30,896 bases of DNA, from positions 909 to 31,804 of the forward strand of contig DMES01000010.1 of the NCBI GenBank assembly GCA_003450815.1. Direction: 5' to 3'. This stretch comes from Elusimicrobiota bacterium (GTDB lineage Bacteria; Elusimicrobiota; Elusimicrobia; Elusimicrobiales; UBA9959). The position numbers were made by a program, and so were the translations under genes. How positions within the stretch are numbered: position 1 is the stretch's first letter; the number at the start of each line of letters is the position of its first letter. Below the pieces are notes generated by a model. It searched no databases, had not been told where the DNA came from, and saw only the letters and a program-made list of their open reading frames with translations. Positions 22,032 through 29,717 of this stretch are shown here, one piece after another.

Positions 22032-24864
22032 ATCCTACCATCTCCCGGCTTCTACCCTTTACGCGCATGTGTTCCCTGAGATACAGGCCGGTATGGGAGA
22101 GCGGCTTTTTATTGACTATTTCCGAAGGCGGCCCGGAAAAAACAAGCCGGCCTCCGGCGTCGCCGCCTTCGGGGCCAAGTTCTATTATCCAGTCGGACGA
22201 GCTTACCACGTCCAGATTGTGCTCTATCACAAGCACGGTGTTGCCGTTCTCTGAAAGCCGCCTCAGGACCATCAGAAGTTTTTCCACGTCTGCGAAGTGC
22301 AGGCCGGTTGTGGGCTCGTCCAGAATATAAAGTGTGTGCCCGGTGGCGCGTTTGGAAAGCTGTTCGGCCAGTTTAAGCCGCTGCGCCTCTCCGCCGGAAA
22401 GCGTGGTGGCGCTCTGGCCCAGTTTTATGTAGCCTAAGCCCACCTCTGTCATAGTGGAAAGAATTTTTGCCGCTTGCGGCACGGCTGAAAACAGCTCCGA
22501 GGCTTCCTCCACCGACATGGCAAGCACCTCGGAAATATTCTTTTCTTTAAAACGCACCGCCAGAGTGTCCTCATTGAAGCGCCTGCCGCCGCATTCGTCG
22601 CATTTAACATACACATCGGGCAAAAACTGCATCTGTATTTTCAGGGTGCCGTCGCCCTGGCAGGCTTCGCAGCGGCCGCCTTTTACATTGAAGGAAAACC
22701 TGCCGGGTTCGTAACCGCGGCGCTTTGCTTCCGGCAGGCCGGCGAAGATTTCCCGTATATGATTGAAAACGCCGCTGTAAGTGGCGGGATTTGACCGCGG
22801 GGTGCGGCCTATGGGCGACTGGTCTACTATGATAACTTTATCAACCAACTCCGCGCCTTTCAGTGATTTAAATTTTCCAGGCTCCTCTTTTGAATTATAA
22901 AGTCTTTTTGCCAGAGCTTTGTAAACTATTTCGTAGAGCAGAGTGGATTTTCCGGAACCTGAAACGCCGCAGATACTGGTAAAAAGTCCGAGAGGCACGG
23001 AAACATCGATATTTTTTAAATTAAACTGGGAAGCTCCCTTAAATTCCAGAAAGCGCCCGGGCCGCGGATGCCTGGATTCTCCCGCTAGCGCCGCGTTGCG
23101 GCTGCCGTTTAAAAAGACCCCCGTTACGGAAGCGGGATCGGCAATAATATCATCTGGGGTTCCGCTTGAGACAACCCGGCCTCCGTGAAGGCCGGCGCCA
23201 GGGCCCATGTCCACCACATGGTCGGCGCTGCGGATAACCGCTTCGTCGTGTTCTACCACTATAAGGGTGTTGCCTATGTCGCGCAGCCTTTTCAGAGTGT
23301 TTATAAGGCGGGCGTTGTCGCGCTGGTGCAGGCCTATAGTGGGTTCGTCAAGCACATAAAGCACGCCGGTAAGCCCCGATCCTATCTGGGTGGCAAGCTG
23401 TATGCGCTGCGCCTCCCCGCCAGACAGGGTTTCGGATCGGCGCTCAAGCGAAATATAGCCCAAGCCTACATCATCCAGAAAATTCAGCCTGGAATTTATC
23501 TCTTTGAGAATAAGGCGGGCGATGGCGCGCTCTTTCTCCGAAAGCGGCAGTTCAGCCATGAACGCTTTAATTTTGGCTATAGGGAGCTCCGTTAACTGAG
23601 CGATATTTTTACCGCCCACCAGCACATTCAAGCCTTCAGGCTTAAGCCTTAAGCCTTTACATTCCTGGCAGACAGTTTCACGCATGAAGCGGCGGTGTAT
23701 TTCCTCTTTGACGAACTCGGATTCCGTCTCGTCGTACCGGCGTTTAAGGTTTACTAGCACCCCCTCAAAATCTCCGCGGCCGTCGCCGTAAAAAAGCACT
23801 TGTCTGTCTTTCGGGGCAAGTTTGTTCCAGGGCGCGTCAAGGCTTATTCCGGCGGTCTTCGCGGCGGAGGAAAGCATTTCGGCGTAGTAGCCGGACCAGG
23901 AATTTTTCCAGCGATGGGTGCGGGTGGTTACGGGATTCGCCCAGGCTTCCAGGGCGCCGCCGTTAACCGACTTTTCCGGGTTTGGCACAACAAGAGCGGG
24001 GTCTATTTCTATTTTTACTCCAAGCCCCGTGCAGCCCGGACAGGCGCCGTAGGGAGAGTTGAAGGAAAAAAGCCTCGGTTCAAGCTCGGGAAAGCTGAGG
24101 CCGCACTCGGGGCAGGAGTTCTTTTCGCTGTAAGCGATTGGGGCTTTTATTCCGGCGACCTCCGCAAGGCTGAGGCCGCGCGATTCTTTAAGCGCCAATT
24201 CAACCGCCTCTCCCAGCCTTTCGCGTTCGGCCGGCGAAAGTGTCAGCTCATCCACAAAAAGATCTATATTGTGTTTTGAATAACGGGAAAGCGAGGGGGG
24301 GGACGCCAGTTCAAAAAGCCGGCCGTCGGCCCTGGCGCGTATAAAGCCGGCTTTTTTAAGACGGCAAAAAAGTTCCTCATATGTTCCGGTGCGGCCCCGC
24401 ACCAGAGGCGCTAAAATTTTAACTTTTTTGCCGGAATACCGCGCAAACAAGTCGGCCACCATGGCCTGCGCGGACCAGGCCTTCAGCGGCCGCCCGCAGG
24501 AAACACAGCGGGGGCGTCCGGCCCGGGCGTATAACAGCCGCAGATAGTCGTAAATTTCGGTGACGGTGCCCACGGTGGAACGGGGATTGCGCGACGGCGA
24601 GTGCTGTTGTATGGCTATGGCGGGGGAAAGCCCCTGTATGGATTCCACATCCGGCTTTTCCATCTGCTCCAAAAACTGGCGCGCATAAGCTGAAAGGCTT
24701 TCCACATAGCGCCTCTGGCCTTCGGCGTAAATAGTGTCAAAGGCAAGGCTGGATTTGCCGGAGCCGGAAAGCCCTGTTATTACCACCAGCCTGTTCTTAG
24801 GGAGTTCAAGGCTGATGTTTTTAAGGTTGTGCGAGCGGGCGCCGGTGATGATAAGTTTGTCCAT
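22030..24864 (-). CDS. uvrA: UvrA, excinuclease ABC subunit A
   Basis: A 944-residue DNA damage-recognition ATPase of nucleotide excision repair, which loads UvrB at lesions. Both ABC cassettes are complete. The first Walker A is G-L-S-G-S-G-K-S-S (31-39), with signature L-S-G-G-E-A-Q-R-I and Walker B L-Y-V-L-D-E-P-T-I-G-L-H. The second Walker A is G-V-S-G-S-G-K-S-T near 633, followed by L-S-G-G-E-A-Q-R-L-K and L-Y-I-L-D-E-P-T-T-G-L-H. Zinc modules are present (C-P-E-C near 251 paired with C-P-G-C; C-E-A-C near 731 paired with C-D-E-C). Length is normal. No LexA-type operator was recognised; the upstream gap is filled by a GGGTATA-type hairpin that ends about 10 bases before the ATG. Confidence 0.98.
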   Translation of the reverse strand: MDKLIITGARSHNLKNISLELPKNRLVVITGLSGSGKSSLAFDTIYAEGQRRYVESLSAYARQFLEQMEKPDVESIQGLSPAIAIQQHSPSRNPRSTVGTVTEIYDYLRLLYARAGRPRCVSCGRPLKAWSAQAMVADLFARYSGKKVKILAPLVRGRTGTYEELFCRLKKAGFIRARADGRLFELASPPSLSRYSKHNIDLFVDELTLSPAERERLGEAVELALKESRGLSLAEVAGIKAPIAYSEKNSCPECGLSFPELEPRLFSFNSPYGACPGCTGLGVKIEIDPALVVPNPEKSVNGGALEAWANPVTTRTHRWKNSWSGYYAEMLSSAAKTAGISLDAPWNKLAPKDRQVLFYGDGRGDFEGVLVNLKRRYDETESEFVKEEIHRRFMRETVCQECKGLRLKPEGLNVLVGGKNIAQLTELPIAKIKAFMAELPLSEKERAIARLILKEINSRLNFLDDVGLGYISLERRSETLSGGEAQRIQLATQIGSGLTGVLYVLDEPTIGLHQRDNARLINTLKRLRDIGNTLIVVEHDEAVIRSADHVVDMGPGAGLHGGRVVSSGTPDDIIADPASVTGVFLNGSRNAALAGESRHPRPGRFLEFKGASQFNLKNIDVSVPLGLFTSICGVSGSGKSTLLYEIVYKALAKRLYNSKEEPGKFKSLKGAELVDKVIIVDQSPIGRTPRSNPATYSGVFNHIREIFAGLPEAKRRGYEPGRFSFNVKGGRCEACQGDGTLKIQMQFLPDVYVKCDECGGRRFNEDTLAVRFKEKNISEVLAMSVEEASELFSAVPQAAKILSTMTEVGLGYIKLGQSATTLSGGEAQRLKLAEQLSKRATGHTLYILDEPTTGLHFADVEKLLMVLRRLSENGNTVLVIEHNLDVVSSSDWIIELGPEGGDAGGRLVFSGPPSEIVNKKPLSHTGLYLREHMRVKGRSREMVG

Positions 24865-24874
24865 AATAAATGCA

Positions 24875-24980
24875 GGGTATAGGGGGTAGGGTATAGGGTA
24901 GAGTTATAAGGAACTTCTTGACCCTGAACCCTGAACCCTGAACCCTGAACACTAAACACTGAACCCTCTACCCTCTCCCC
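24875..24980. repeat. Intergenic hairpin of GGGTATA/CCCTGAA heptamers upstream of uvrA
   Basis: The left arm has GGGTATA and GGGGGTA units. The right arm begins with four exact tandem ACCCTGA units (from 24931), then degenerate ones and ACCCTCT. It is the same heptamer family as at 2487-2576. Pairing is imperfect because the left arm favours TATA and the right arm favours TGAA as the variable part. It fills the whole gap between uvrA and nadB. Confidence 0.75.
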
Positions 24981-26587
24981 TTTCCTTGATACCTGTTCAC
25001 CCGTGTGGGTTTAAGACAGGCGGATTCTGGTTTCGGATAATTTATGTTGTAATGCAGCCCTCGCGATTCCTTGCGGGCGCGGGCTGAACGGATTATCTGC
25101 TGCGCCAGGCAGGCGATATTACGCAATTCAAGCAGGTCCCGCGTGGGCAGGAAATCCCAGTAATATTTGACTATCTCTTCATTGATTATATCCATTCTTG
25201 CCGCGGCGCGCTCAAGGCGTTTATCGCTTCTTACTATGCCCACATAGTTCCACATAAGCGTTCTCACTTCATCCCAGTTGTGCGCGATGATTACGGCTTC
25301 GTCAGAAGGCCTGGCGTTTCCGCAGTTCCAAACCCCGGCCTTCCCAGCCGCTTTAGCGCGGGGGGAAATAAAATCCTCTTTTATGGCCAGGTAGGCTCTG
25401 TGCGCGAACACGCACCCTTCAAGAAGCGAATTTGAGGCCAGGCGGTTGGCGCCGTGGAGGCCTGTGTGGGAAACTTCACCAACCGCGTAAAGCCCCGGCA
25501 TGGCAGTCCTTGAATGCTCATCCACACCCACTCCCCCGCAGAAAAAATGGGCGGCCGGCACTACCGGAATGGGCTCTTTGGCTATATCAAGGCCGAACTC
25601 AAGACATTTTGCCCGGATGTTGGGAAAACGGCGTTTTATGAACGCGGGCGAGAGATGCGTGATATCAAGATAGACGCAGTTTTGTCCTGTGCGTTTTAGT
25701 TCGCTGTCTATGGCCCGGGCTACCACATCGCGCGGCGCCAGATCTTTGCGGGGGGAATACTTTTTCATGAAAGGGACGCCGCCGGGCCTCAGACACAGAA
25801 CGCCGCCTTCGCCCCTGAGCGCCTCTGAAATAAGAAAAGACTTGGCTTCCGGGTGATAGAGGCAGGTGGGATGGAACTGCACGAATTCCAGATTCACCAG
25901 GTCAAGCCCGGCGCGATAGGCCATGGCCATTCCGTCGCCGGTGGTAACATCGGGGTTTGAGGTATAACGGTAAACCTTGCCGGCCCCTCCGCTGGCAAGT
26001 ATGGTCTGGCCGGCTAAAAAGCTGTGTACCCGGCCGGAGCGTTCTTCGAGCGCAAAGGCGCCAAGGCAGGCGTTGGAAGCCGGTTTTACGGTCGCTGGAT
26101 GGGCCCCAAGTATCAGATCAACGGCTGAATGATTCTCAAAAAACCGGATGTTCCGGCGCTGCCTGCAAGCTTCCAGCAGCGCGCGCTCTATCTCGTGACC
26201 CGTGGCGTCGGCGGAGTGCAATATGCGGCGCCTTGAGTGGCCGCCTTCAAGCCCCATTTCAAAATGGCCGCCCGCGCCGGCAAACCGCGTTCCCAGTTCC
26301 ACCAGTTCCCGTATACGTTCCGGCGCTTCCCGCACTGTAAATTTCACCACGCGCGGGTCTGAAAGACCGGCCCCCGTCTTAAGGGTATCTTTTATGTGCA
26401 GGGAGAATGAGTCATTTTTCTTATCCATCACCGCCGCTATGCCGCCCTGGGCGAGCTCGGTATTTGAGCGGAAAGCCTCGCGCTTGCTGAGTACTGAAAC
26501 GGAACCCAGCGCAGAGAGTTTACAGGCGGTCATCAGCCCCGAAATGCCGCTGCCGATTACCAGGAAATCGGATTTATAAATTGACAT
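24968..26587 (-). CDS. nadB: L-aspartate oxidase (NadB)
   Basis: A 539-residue FAD enzyme that oxidises L-aspartate to iminoaspartate, the first step of de novo NAD synthesis. The FAD-binding G-S-G-I-S-G is at residues 12-17. Further family features are E-L-A-Q-G-G-I-A-A-V, the substrate region Q-F-H-P-T-C-L, E-A-L-R-G-E-G-G, R-D-V-V-A-R-A-I, and G-L-Y-A-V-G-E-V-S-H-T-G-L-H-G-A-N-R-L-A-S-N-S-L-L-E-G near 360-390. Length is normal. The related succinate dehydrogenase flavoprotein is less likely given E-L-A-Q-G-G and the gene's isolation. No nadA or nadC is nearby. A TATAAA box ends 6 bases before the ATG, and no ribosome site is seen. Confidence 0.95.
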   Translation of the reverse strand: MSIYKSDFLVIGSGISGLMTACKLSALGSVSVLSKREAFRSNTELAQGGIAAVMDKKNDSFSLHIKDTLKTGAGLSDPRVVKFTVREAPERIRELVELGTRFAGAGGHFEMGLEGGHSRRRILHSADATGHEIERALLEACRQRRNIRFFENHSAVDLILGAHPATVKPASNACLGAFALEERSGRVHSFLAGQTILASGGAGKVYRYTSNPDVTTGDGMAMAYRAGLDLVNLEFVQFHPTCLYHPEAKSFLISEALRGEGGVLCLRPGGVPFMKKYSPRKDLAPRDVVARAIDSELKRTGQNCVYLDITHLSPAFIKRRFPNIRAKCLEFGLDIAKEPIPVVPAAHFFCGGVGVDEHSRTAMPGLYAVGEVSHTGLHGANRLASNSLLEGCVFAHRAYLAIKEDFISPRAKAAGKAGVWNCGNARPSDEAVIIAHNWDEVRTLMWNYVGIVRSDKRLERAAARMDIINEEIVKYYWDFLPTRDLLELRNIACLAQQIIRSARARKESRGLHYNINYPKPESACLKPTRVNRYQGKGRG

Positions 26588-26593
26588 TTAGCT

Positions 26594-26599
26594 TTTATA
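26594..26599 (-). promoter_or_regulatory. -10 box of nadB
   Basis: On the minus strand this reads TATAAA, 6 bases before the ATG at 26587. The sequence at the -35 position (TATTTT) is weak. The spacing predicts a leaderless transcript. Confidence 0.45.
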
Positions 26600-26643
26600 C
26601 CCGCGCCAAAAGTTTTAAAATATAGAGATAGATACAGCTGCTC

Positions 26644-26800
26644 AGGTTCACGGTTCAGCGGTTTAAGGGTTCAACGGTTGGGAAGCATGTGACCGGTTCA
26701 CGGTTCAGCGGTTCACCGGCTGGAAAGCAACGGACACACGAAGATTATGAAAACAATAACCTTCTAACCGTGAACTGTGAACTTTGAACCTAGTAACCTG
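26644..26800. repeat. Intergenic repeat/hairpin of GGTTCA-CGGTTCA-GCGGTT units
   Basis: A 19-base unit (GGTTCACGGTTCAGCGGTT) occurs exactly twice, at 26645-26663 and 26695-26713. A complementary arm with AACCGTGAACTGTGAAC and TTTGAACC lies at about 26766-26790. It occupies the divergent gap between nadB and the flippase-like gene. Architecture is the same as the other hairpins, with a different unit. Confidence 0.75.
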
Positions 26801-26810
26801 ATCCATTATC

Positions 26811-26816
26811 TATAGT
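26811..26816 (+). promoter_or_regulatory. Possible -10 box of the flippase-like gene
   Basis: TATAGT ends 10 bases before the ATG at 26827, the same distance as at the TerC gene. No good -35 hexamer is seen; the right arm of the repeat occupies that region. Confidence 0.35.
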
Positions 26817-26826
26817 TTACAAAATT

Positions 26827-27930
26827 ATGAAACAGGCCGCTTTCAGGAACAAACTGTTTATTTATGCCCCCATGGCCGTGTCGCTTGCTATACTGGCCTG
26901 GCTGATAGCGCCCAATGCCGGATCACTGCTAGATACGCTGAAAGAGTCCAACCCATGGTGGCTTGTGCTCTCTATAGCGTTTTCTTTCGGCAGTTACGCT
27001 CTGATGGGGCTTTCGCTTTGGGAGGTTTTGCGCATATTGGGCTGGCCGCTTCCCCTGGTGGAAACCTGCGGCATCTCTTTTGTTTCCACCACCGTTAATT
27101 ATTTTTTTTCATCCGGCGGCATCAGCGGCTTTGCCACCCGGGCGCATCTTTTAAGCCGCCGCAATGTCCCGTACGGCACCAGTGTTACCTCCTCCGTAGT
27201 GCTTACGGTTTTTATCTACCTGATACTCGCGGTTATTATTGTGGAAGGAGTGTTTCTTCAGATCCTGAAAACCAACGAGTTCGGAAGGAGTTTTCTGGAA
27301 GGCATGCTGGGGGTGGGCTTTGTTATGGGATTCGCCCTGGCGCTTACCGTTCTTTTCTTTCACGAAGAGCTGCGCCATTCCTGGTCCAGGAAAATTTTCA
27401 AGGTTGTGAACCATTTGATCTACTTCTTTTCCAGGCGGGAAATACCGAATGAAAGTTTTATCAAGTTTGAGCACCAGTTGAATTCAGGGATCCGCACCAT
27501 TCATAGCCGCAAATACGAGCTGCCGAAAGTGGTGTGTTATGTGGCCGCAGACTGGATTTGCAATATTCTCATTTTATTCTTTGCCTTCAAGTCTGTGGGC
27601 GTGACTATGGGTATCTCAGAACTCGTAATAGGTTTTGCTTTCGGCATGATAATGACGGTTATCCCTATTTTGCCGGGGGGGCTTGGCGTTATGGAAGCCG
27701 CCATGACCGCGGCCTATTCACAGATGGGGATAGAAGTGGGGCATGCGCTGGCAGCAAGCCTGCTGTTCCGCCTGTTTTATTATATTGTCCCGTCGCTCGC
27801 CAGCATACCGATTTATTGGGCGCTGCAGGTTTCGGAGCGCCGGCACTATCAGTCTGACGACGTATCTGCTAAGACTATAGAAGTAAAGGACGGCGAAAAT
27901 GACGGAAAATTTCCTTACAATGGAGCCTGA
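26827..27930 (+). CDS. Flippase-like integral membrane protein (UPF0104 / LPG synthase TM family)
   Basis: A 367-residue protein with about seven to eight membrane segments. The family signature is seen in two places: N-Y-F-F-S-S-G-G-I-S-G-F-A-T-R-A in the middle, and I-L-P-G-G-L-G-V-M-E-A-A-M-T-A-A-Y near the C-terminus. This is the membrane domain of lysyl-phosphatidylglycerol synthases (YbhN/AglD-like), found alone in many bacteria and thought to flip lipids. No aminoacyl-transferase domain is attached, so a lipid flippase-like role is inferred without known substrate. A Lys/Asp/Glu-rich tail overlaps the next gene by 32 bases. First gene of a four-gene run. Confidence 0.85.
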   Translation: MKQAAFRNKLFIYAPMAVSLAILAWLIAPNAGSLLDTLKESNPWWLVLSIAFSFGSYALMGLSLWEVLRILGWPLPLVETCGISFVSTTVNYFFSSGGISGFATRAHLLSRRNVPYGTSVTSSVVLTVFIYLILAVIIVEGVFLQILKTNEFGRSFLEGMLGVGFVMGFALALTVLFFHEELRHSWSRKIFKVVNHLIYFFSRREIPNESFIKFEHQLNSGIRTIHSRKYELPKVVCYVAADWICNILILFFAFKSVGVTMGISELVIGFAFGMIMTVIPILPGGLGVMEAAMTAAYSQMGIEVGHALAASLLFRLFYYIVPSLASIPIYWALQVSERRHYQSDDVSAKTIEVKDGENDGKFPYNGA

Positions 27931-28408
27931 AAAGGCTTTGTCGGCCTGGGTTCATGTTTCGGCGGTCATTGTCGGTGCGGTTAAACTGGGAGATGAAGTA
28001 TCAGTATGGCCGGGCGTTGTGTTGCGCGGAGATGTGGACCGCGTTGAAATAGGACCTCAAAGCAATATCCAGGATTTAGCCGTTCTGCATCCAAACCGGA
28101 ACCGCCCTGTAGTTCTTGGGCGGGGTGTTACCGTGGGGCATGGAGCCATAATTCATGGTTCGGTGGTAGGCGAGCATTGTCTTATAGGGATGGGCTCAAT
28201 AGTTATGGAATCTGAAATAGGGGAGTTTTCCATAGTGGCCGCGGGCGCAGTAGTGAAACCGGGCTCCAAAATACCGCCGCGCAGCATGGTAATGGGACTG
28301 CCGGGCAAAGTGGTTCGGGCATTAACCGACGAGGAGATAAAAAGCCTTGTCCGTTCAAAAGAAGATTATCTTGAACTTGCGAACGTGTACAGGAAAAATA
28401 ATGTCTGA
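27899..28408 (+). CDS. Gamma-carbonic-anhydrase-like left-handed beta-helix protein
   Basis: A 169-residue hexapeptide-repeat protein of the gamma-CA/YrdA/PaaY family. The three metal-binding His are in place: H64 (A-V-L-H), H81 (V-G-H-G) and H86 (I-I-H-G). R43-G-D45 and Q58-D59 also match the conserved surface. The fold is trimeric with zinc or iron between subunits. Whether it is an active carbonic anhydrase or binds CoA-type substrates cannot be decided here. ATG 27899 is favoured by AAAGGA (27885-27890) eight bases upstream; ATG 27920 is an alternative. It overlaps both neighbours, so translation is coupled. Confidence 0.88.
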   Translation: MTENFLTMEPEKALSAWVHVSAVIVGAVKLGDEVSVWPGVVLRGDVDRVEIGPQSNIQDLAVLHPNRNRPVVLGRGVTVGHGAIIHGSVVGEHCLIGMGSIVMESEIGEFSIVAAGAVVKPGSKIPPRSMVMGLPGKVVRALTDEEIKSLVRSKEDYLELANVYRKNNV

Positions 28409-28778
28409 AGTGCAAAAAAAAATTCTAATCGTGGAAGATAGCAAGAGCACTTCGGAAGCCCTTAAAGCTGTGCTTGAGGCTGAAGGCAGGATTATCTTTC
28501 TGGCGCGGGATGGGGTGACAGGCCTCGCTCTTGCCCACCGCGAGAAACCCGACCTGATCCTGCTTGACCTGCTGCTTCCAAAACTTAACGGCTATGAAGT
28601 CTGCGCCGCCCTCAAGCGCGATAACACGGTAAGGCATATCCCGATACTTATAATTTCCACTATGGACGCTCCCGAAAGCGTTGAAAGGGCTAAAATATGC
28701 GGCGCAAAAGATTTCATGAAAAAACCCTACGATCTGGAAGCTCTGCTGAGAGAAATAAATAAATTACTGGCGCAATGA
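28401..28778 (+). CDS. Single-domain (CheY-like) response regulator
   Basis: A 125-residue receiver domain with no output domain. The acidic pair E12-D13, phospho-acceptor D56 (L-I-L-L-D-L-L-L-P), T87 and K108 (M-K-K-P) are all present. ATG 28401 is chosen (AGGA at 28391-28394); it overlaps the previous stop by 8 bases. No sensor kinase lies in the window, so the partner is unknown. Stand-alone receivers commonly act through protein contacts, for example with motility or pilus systems (CheY, PilG, PilH); that link is only suggestive here. The stop overlaps the next ATG (ATGA). Confidence 0.92.
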   Translation: MSEVQKKILIVEDSKSTSEALKAVLEAEGRIIFLARDGVTGLALAHREKPDLILLDLLLPKLNGYEVCAALKRDNTVRHIPILIISTMDAPESVERAKICGAKDFMKKPYDLEALLREINKLLAQ

Positions 28779-29581
28779 CAACACCATCACTTCAGGGTAT
28801 AGGGTACAAGGTGGAGCGGTCAGGCTTCGGAGTAAAAAATTCTTTATCTTCACCCTCTCCCCTATCCCCTAGCCCCTCTACCCTGGCTTTTCTGGGAGAA
28901 GTATATGCGCTTCTGCTGGCGGCCTTCGGTCCTCAGGGTTGGTGGCCTGTGGGCTGGGATGCCGCCCGTTACAGGAGGGGCTTTTACGGCAGACCTTCTG
29001 AAGCTGAGATTTTTGAAATTTGCGCCGGGGCCATACTCACTCAGAACACCGCTTGGATAAATGTGGAAAAGGCCCTTGCCGCTCTAAAAGGGGCGGGCGC
29101 TGTTTCCCCTGGAAAAATATGCGCAATACCCGCGGGCAGGCTGGGACAGCTTATACGCTCCAGTGGTTATTACCGCCAGAAAGCTGGCCGGCTTAAAGGT
29201 TTTTGCGCCTACATCCTGCGGAAGCATCCGGAGGGGCTTGCCAAATGGTTCTCCGCCGCGCCGCGCGAGGCATTGCGTGCGGAGCTTCTTTCTCTTAAAG
29301 GCATAGGCCCCGAGACCGCCGATTCCATGTCCTTATACGCAGCAGGCAAGCCCTGCTTTGTAATCGACGCGTATACAAAACGCATAGGCAGGCGGCTTGG
29401 AATCGGTGGCGACCTCTCTTATGAAGGCTGGCAGACTTTTTTCCAGGCGGAACTCCCGCCAAATGTTAAAATATATAATGAGTTCCATGCGTTGCTGGTA
29501 AAGCTTGGGAAGGAATTTTGCAGAAAAAGCGAGCCGCGCTGCAGCGGCTGTCCTCTGGGGAGGTTGTGTAGGGGCTGCTGA
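28775..29581 (+). CDS. COG2231-type HhH-GPD DNA glycosylase with a repeat-derived N-terminus
   Basis: A 268-residue protein of the endonuclease III superfamily, closest to the COG2231/MagIII branch: F-G-P-Q-G-W-W-P (51-58), G-A-I-L-T-Q-N-T-A-W (85-94), helix-hairpin-helix L-K-G-I-G-P-E-T-A (174-182), catalytic D198 in F-V-I-D-A-Y. The Fe-S cluster ligands are C249-x6-C256-x2-C259-x5-C265. The position of endonuclease III's lyase Lys is Glu180, so it should be a monofunctional glycosylase, perhaps for alkylated bases. Residues about 6-37 (Q-G-I-G-Y-K ... S-P-S-P-L-S-P-S-P-S) are translated from a GGGTATA-type hairpin (28792-28884). The ATG overlaps the regulator's stop. No other good start lies after the repeat, so the extension is probably real. 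Confidence 0.85.
   Translation: MTTPSLQGIGYKVERSGFGVKNSLSSPSPLSPSPSTLAFLGEVYALLLAAFGPQGWWPVGWDAARYRRGFYGRPSEAEIFEICAGAILTQNTAWINVEKALAALKGAGAVSPGKICAIPAGRLGQLIRSSGYYRQKAGRLKGFCAYILRKHPEGLAKWFSAAPREALRAELLSLKGIGPETADSMSLYAAGKPCFVIDAYTKRIGRRLGIGGDLSYEGWQTFFQAELPPNVKIYNEFHALLVKLGKEFCRKSEPRCSGCPLGRLCRGC
28792..28884. repeat. GGGTATA hairpin lying inside the glycosylase reading frame
   Basis: The left arm CAGGGTATAGGG (28793-28804) pairs with CCCTCTACCCTG near 28873-28884 with one mismatch. The region between carries further CCCT-type units (CCCTCTCC, CCTATCCCC). It is the same family as the repeats at 2487 and 24875, but here it lies within a coding region and is read in frame without a stop. 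Confidence 0.75.
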
Positions 29582-29597
29582 AAAAGTCAGCAGCCCC
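29571..29597. terminator. GC-rich hairpin at the glycosylase stop codon
   Basis: A perfect 11-bp stem, GGGGCTGCTGA (29571-29581) with TCAGCAGCCCC (29587-29597), and loop AAAAG. The TGA stop is inside the left arm. No U-run follows, so it may be a weak or Rho-assisted end, or may protect the 3' end of the mRNA. Confidence 0.5.
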
Positions 29598-29599
29598 GT

Positions 29600-29711
29600 G
29601 ATTACACAGATTAGGGAACGATTCCACAGATAAGGCTTCGACAATAAATCAGTGTAATCTATCTTTAATCGGTGTAATCGTAGTTCCTGCGACTTTTAGA
29701 GCAGGAACTAC
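29600..29711. repeat. Intergenic hairpin with GATTACACAGATTA units, plus an adjacent start-proximal hairpin
   Basis: GATTACACAGATTA (29600-29613) is complementary to TAATCGGTGTAATC (29666-29679) at 13 of 14 positions; a second related unit is in each arm. It is followed at once by GTAGTTCCTGC (29680-29690) and GCAGGAACTAC (29701-29711), an 11-bp perfect hairpin with a 10-base loop that ends 6 bases before the next ATG. The second hairpin could influence translation start of the TPR gene. Confidence 0.7.
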
Positions 29712-29717
29712 TTTAAT

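Noticed and set aside
23185..24279. Long plus-strand open frames opposite uvrA (for example 23185-23595 and 23800-24279)
   Set aside because: They are shadows of the well-conserved uvrA coding frame and have no homologous look or ribosome sites.
24865..24967. SOS (LexA) operator upstream of uvrA
   Set aside because: Only heptamer repeats are visible; no recognisable LexA palindrome.
24931..24980. Tandem ACCCTGA copies as a possible CRISPR array
   Set aside because: Units are 7 bases and contiguous, with no spacers and no cas genes nearby.
26645..26713. Two exact 19-base direct repeats as CRISPR repeats or an att pair
   Set aside because: Only two copies, internally repetitive, inside the low-complexity hairpin; no integrase or cas gene in the window.
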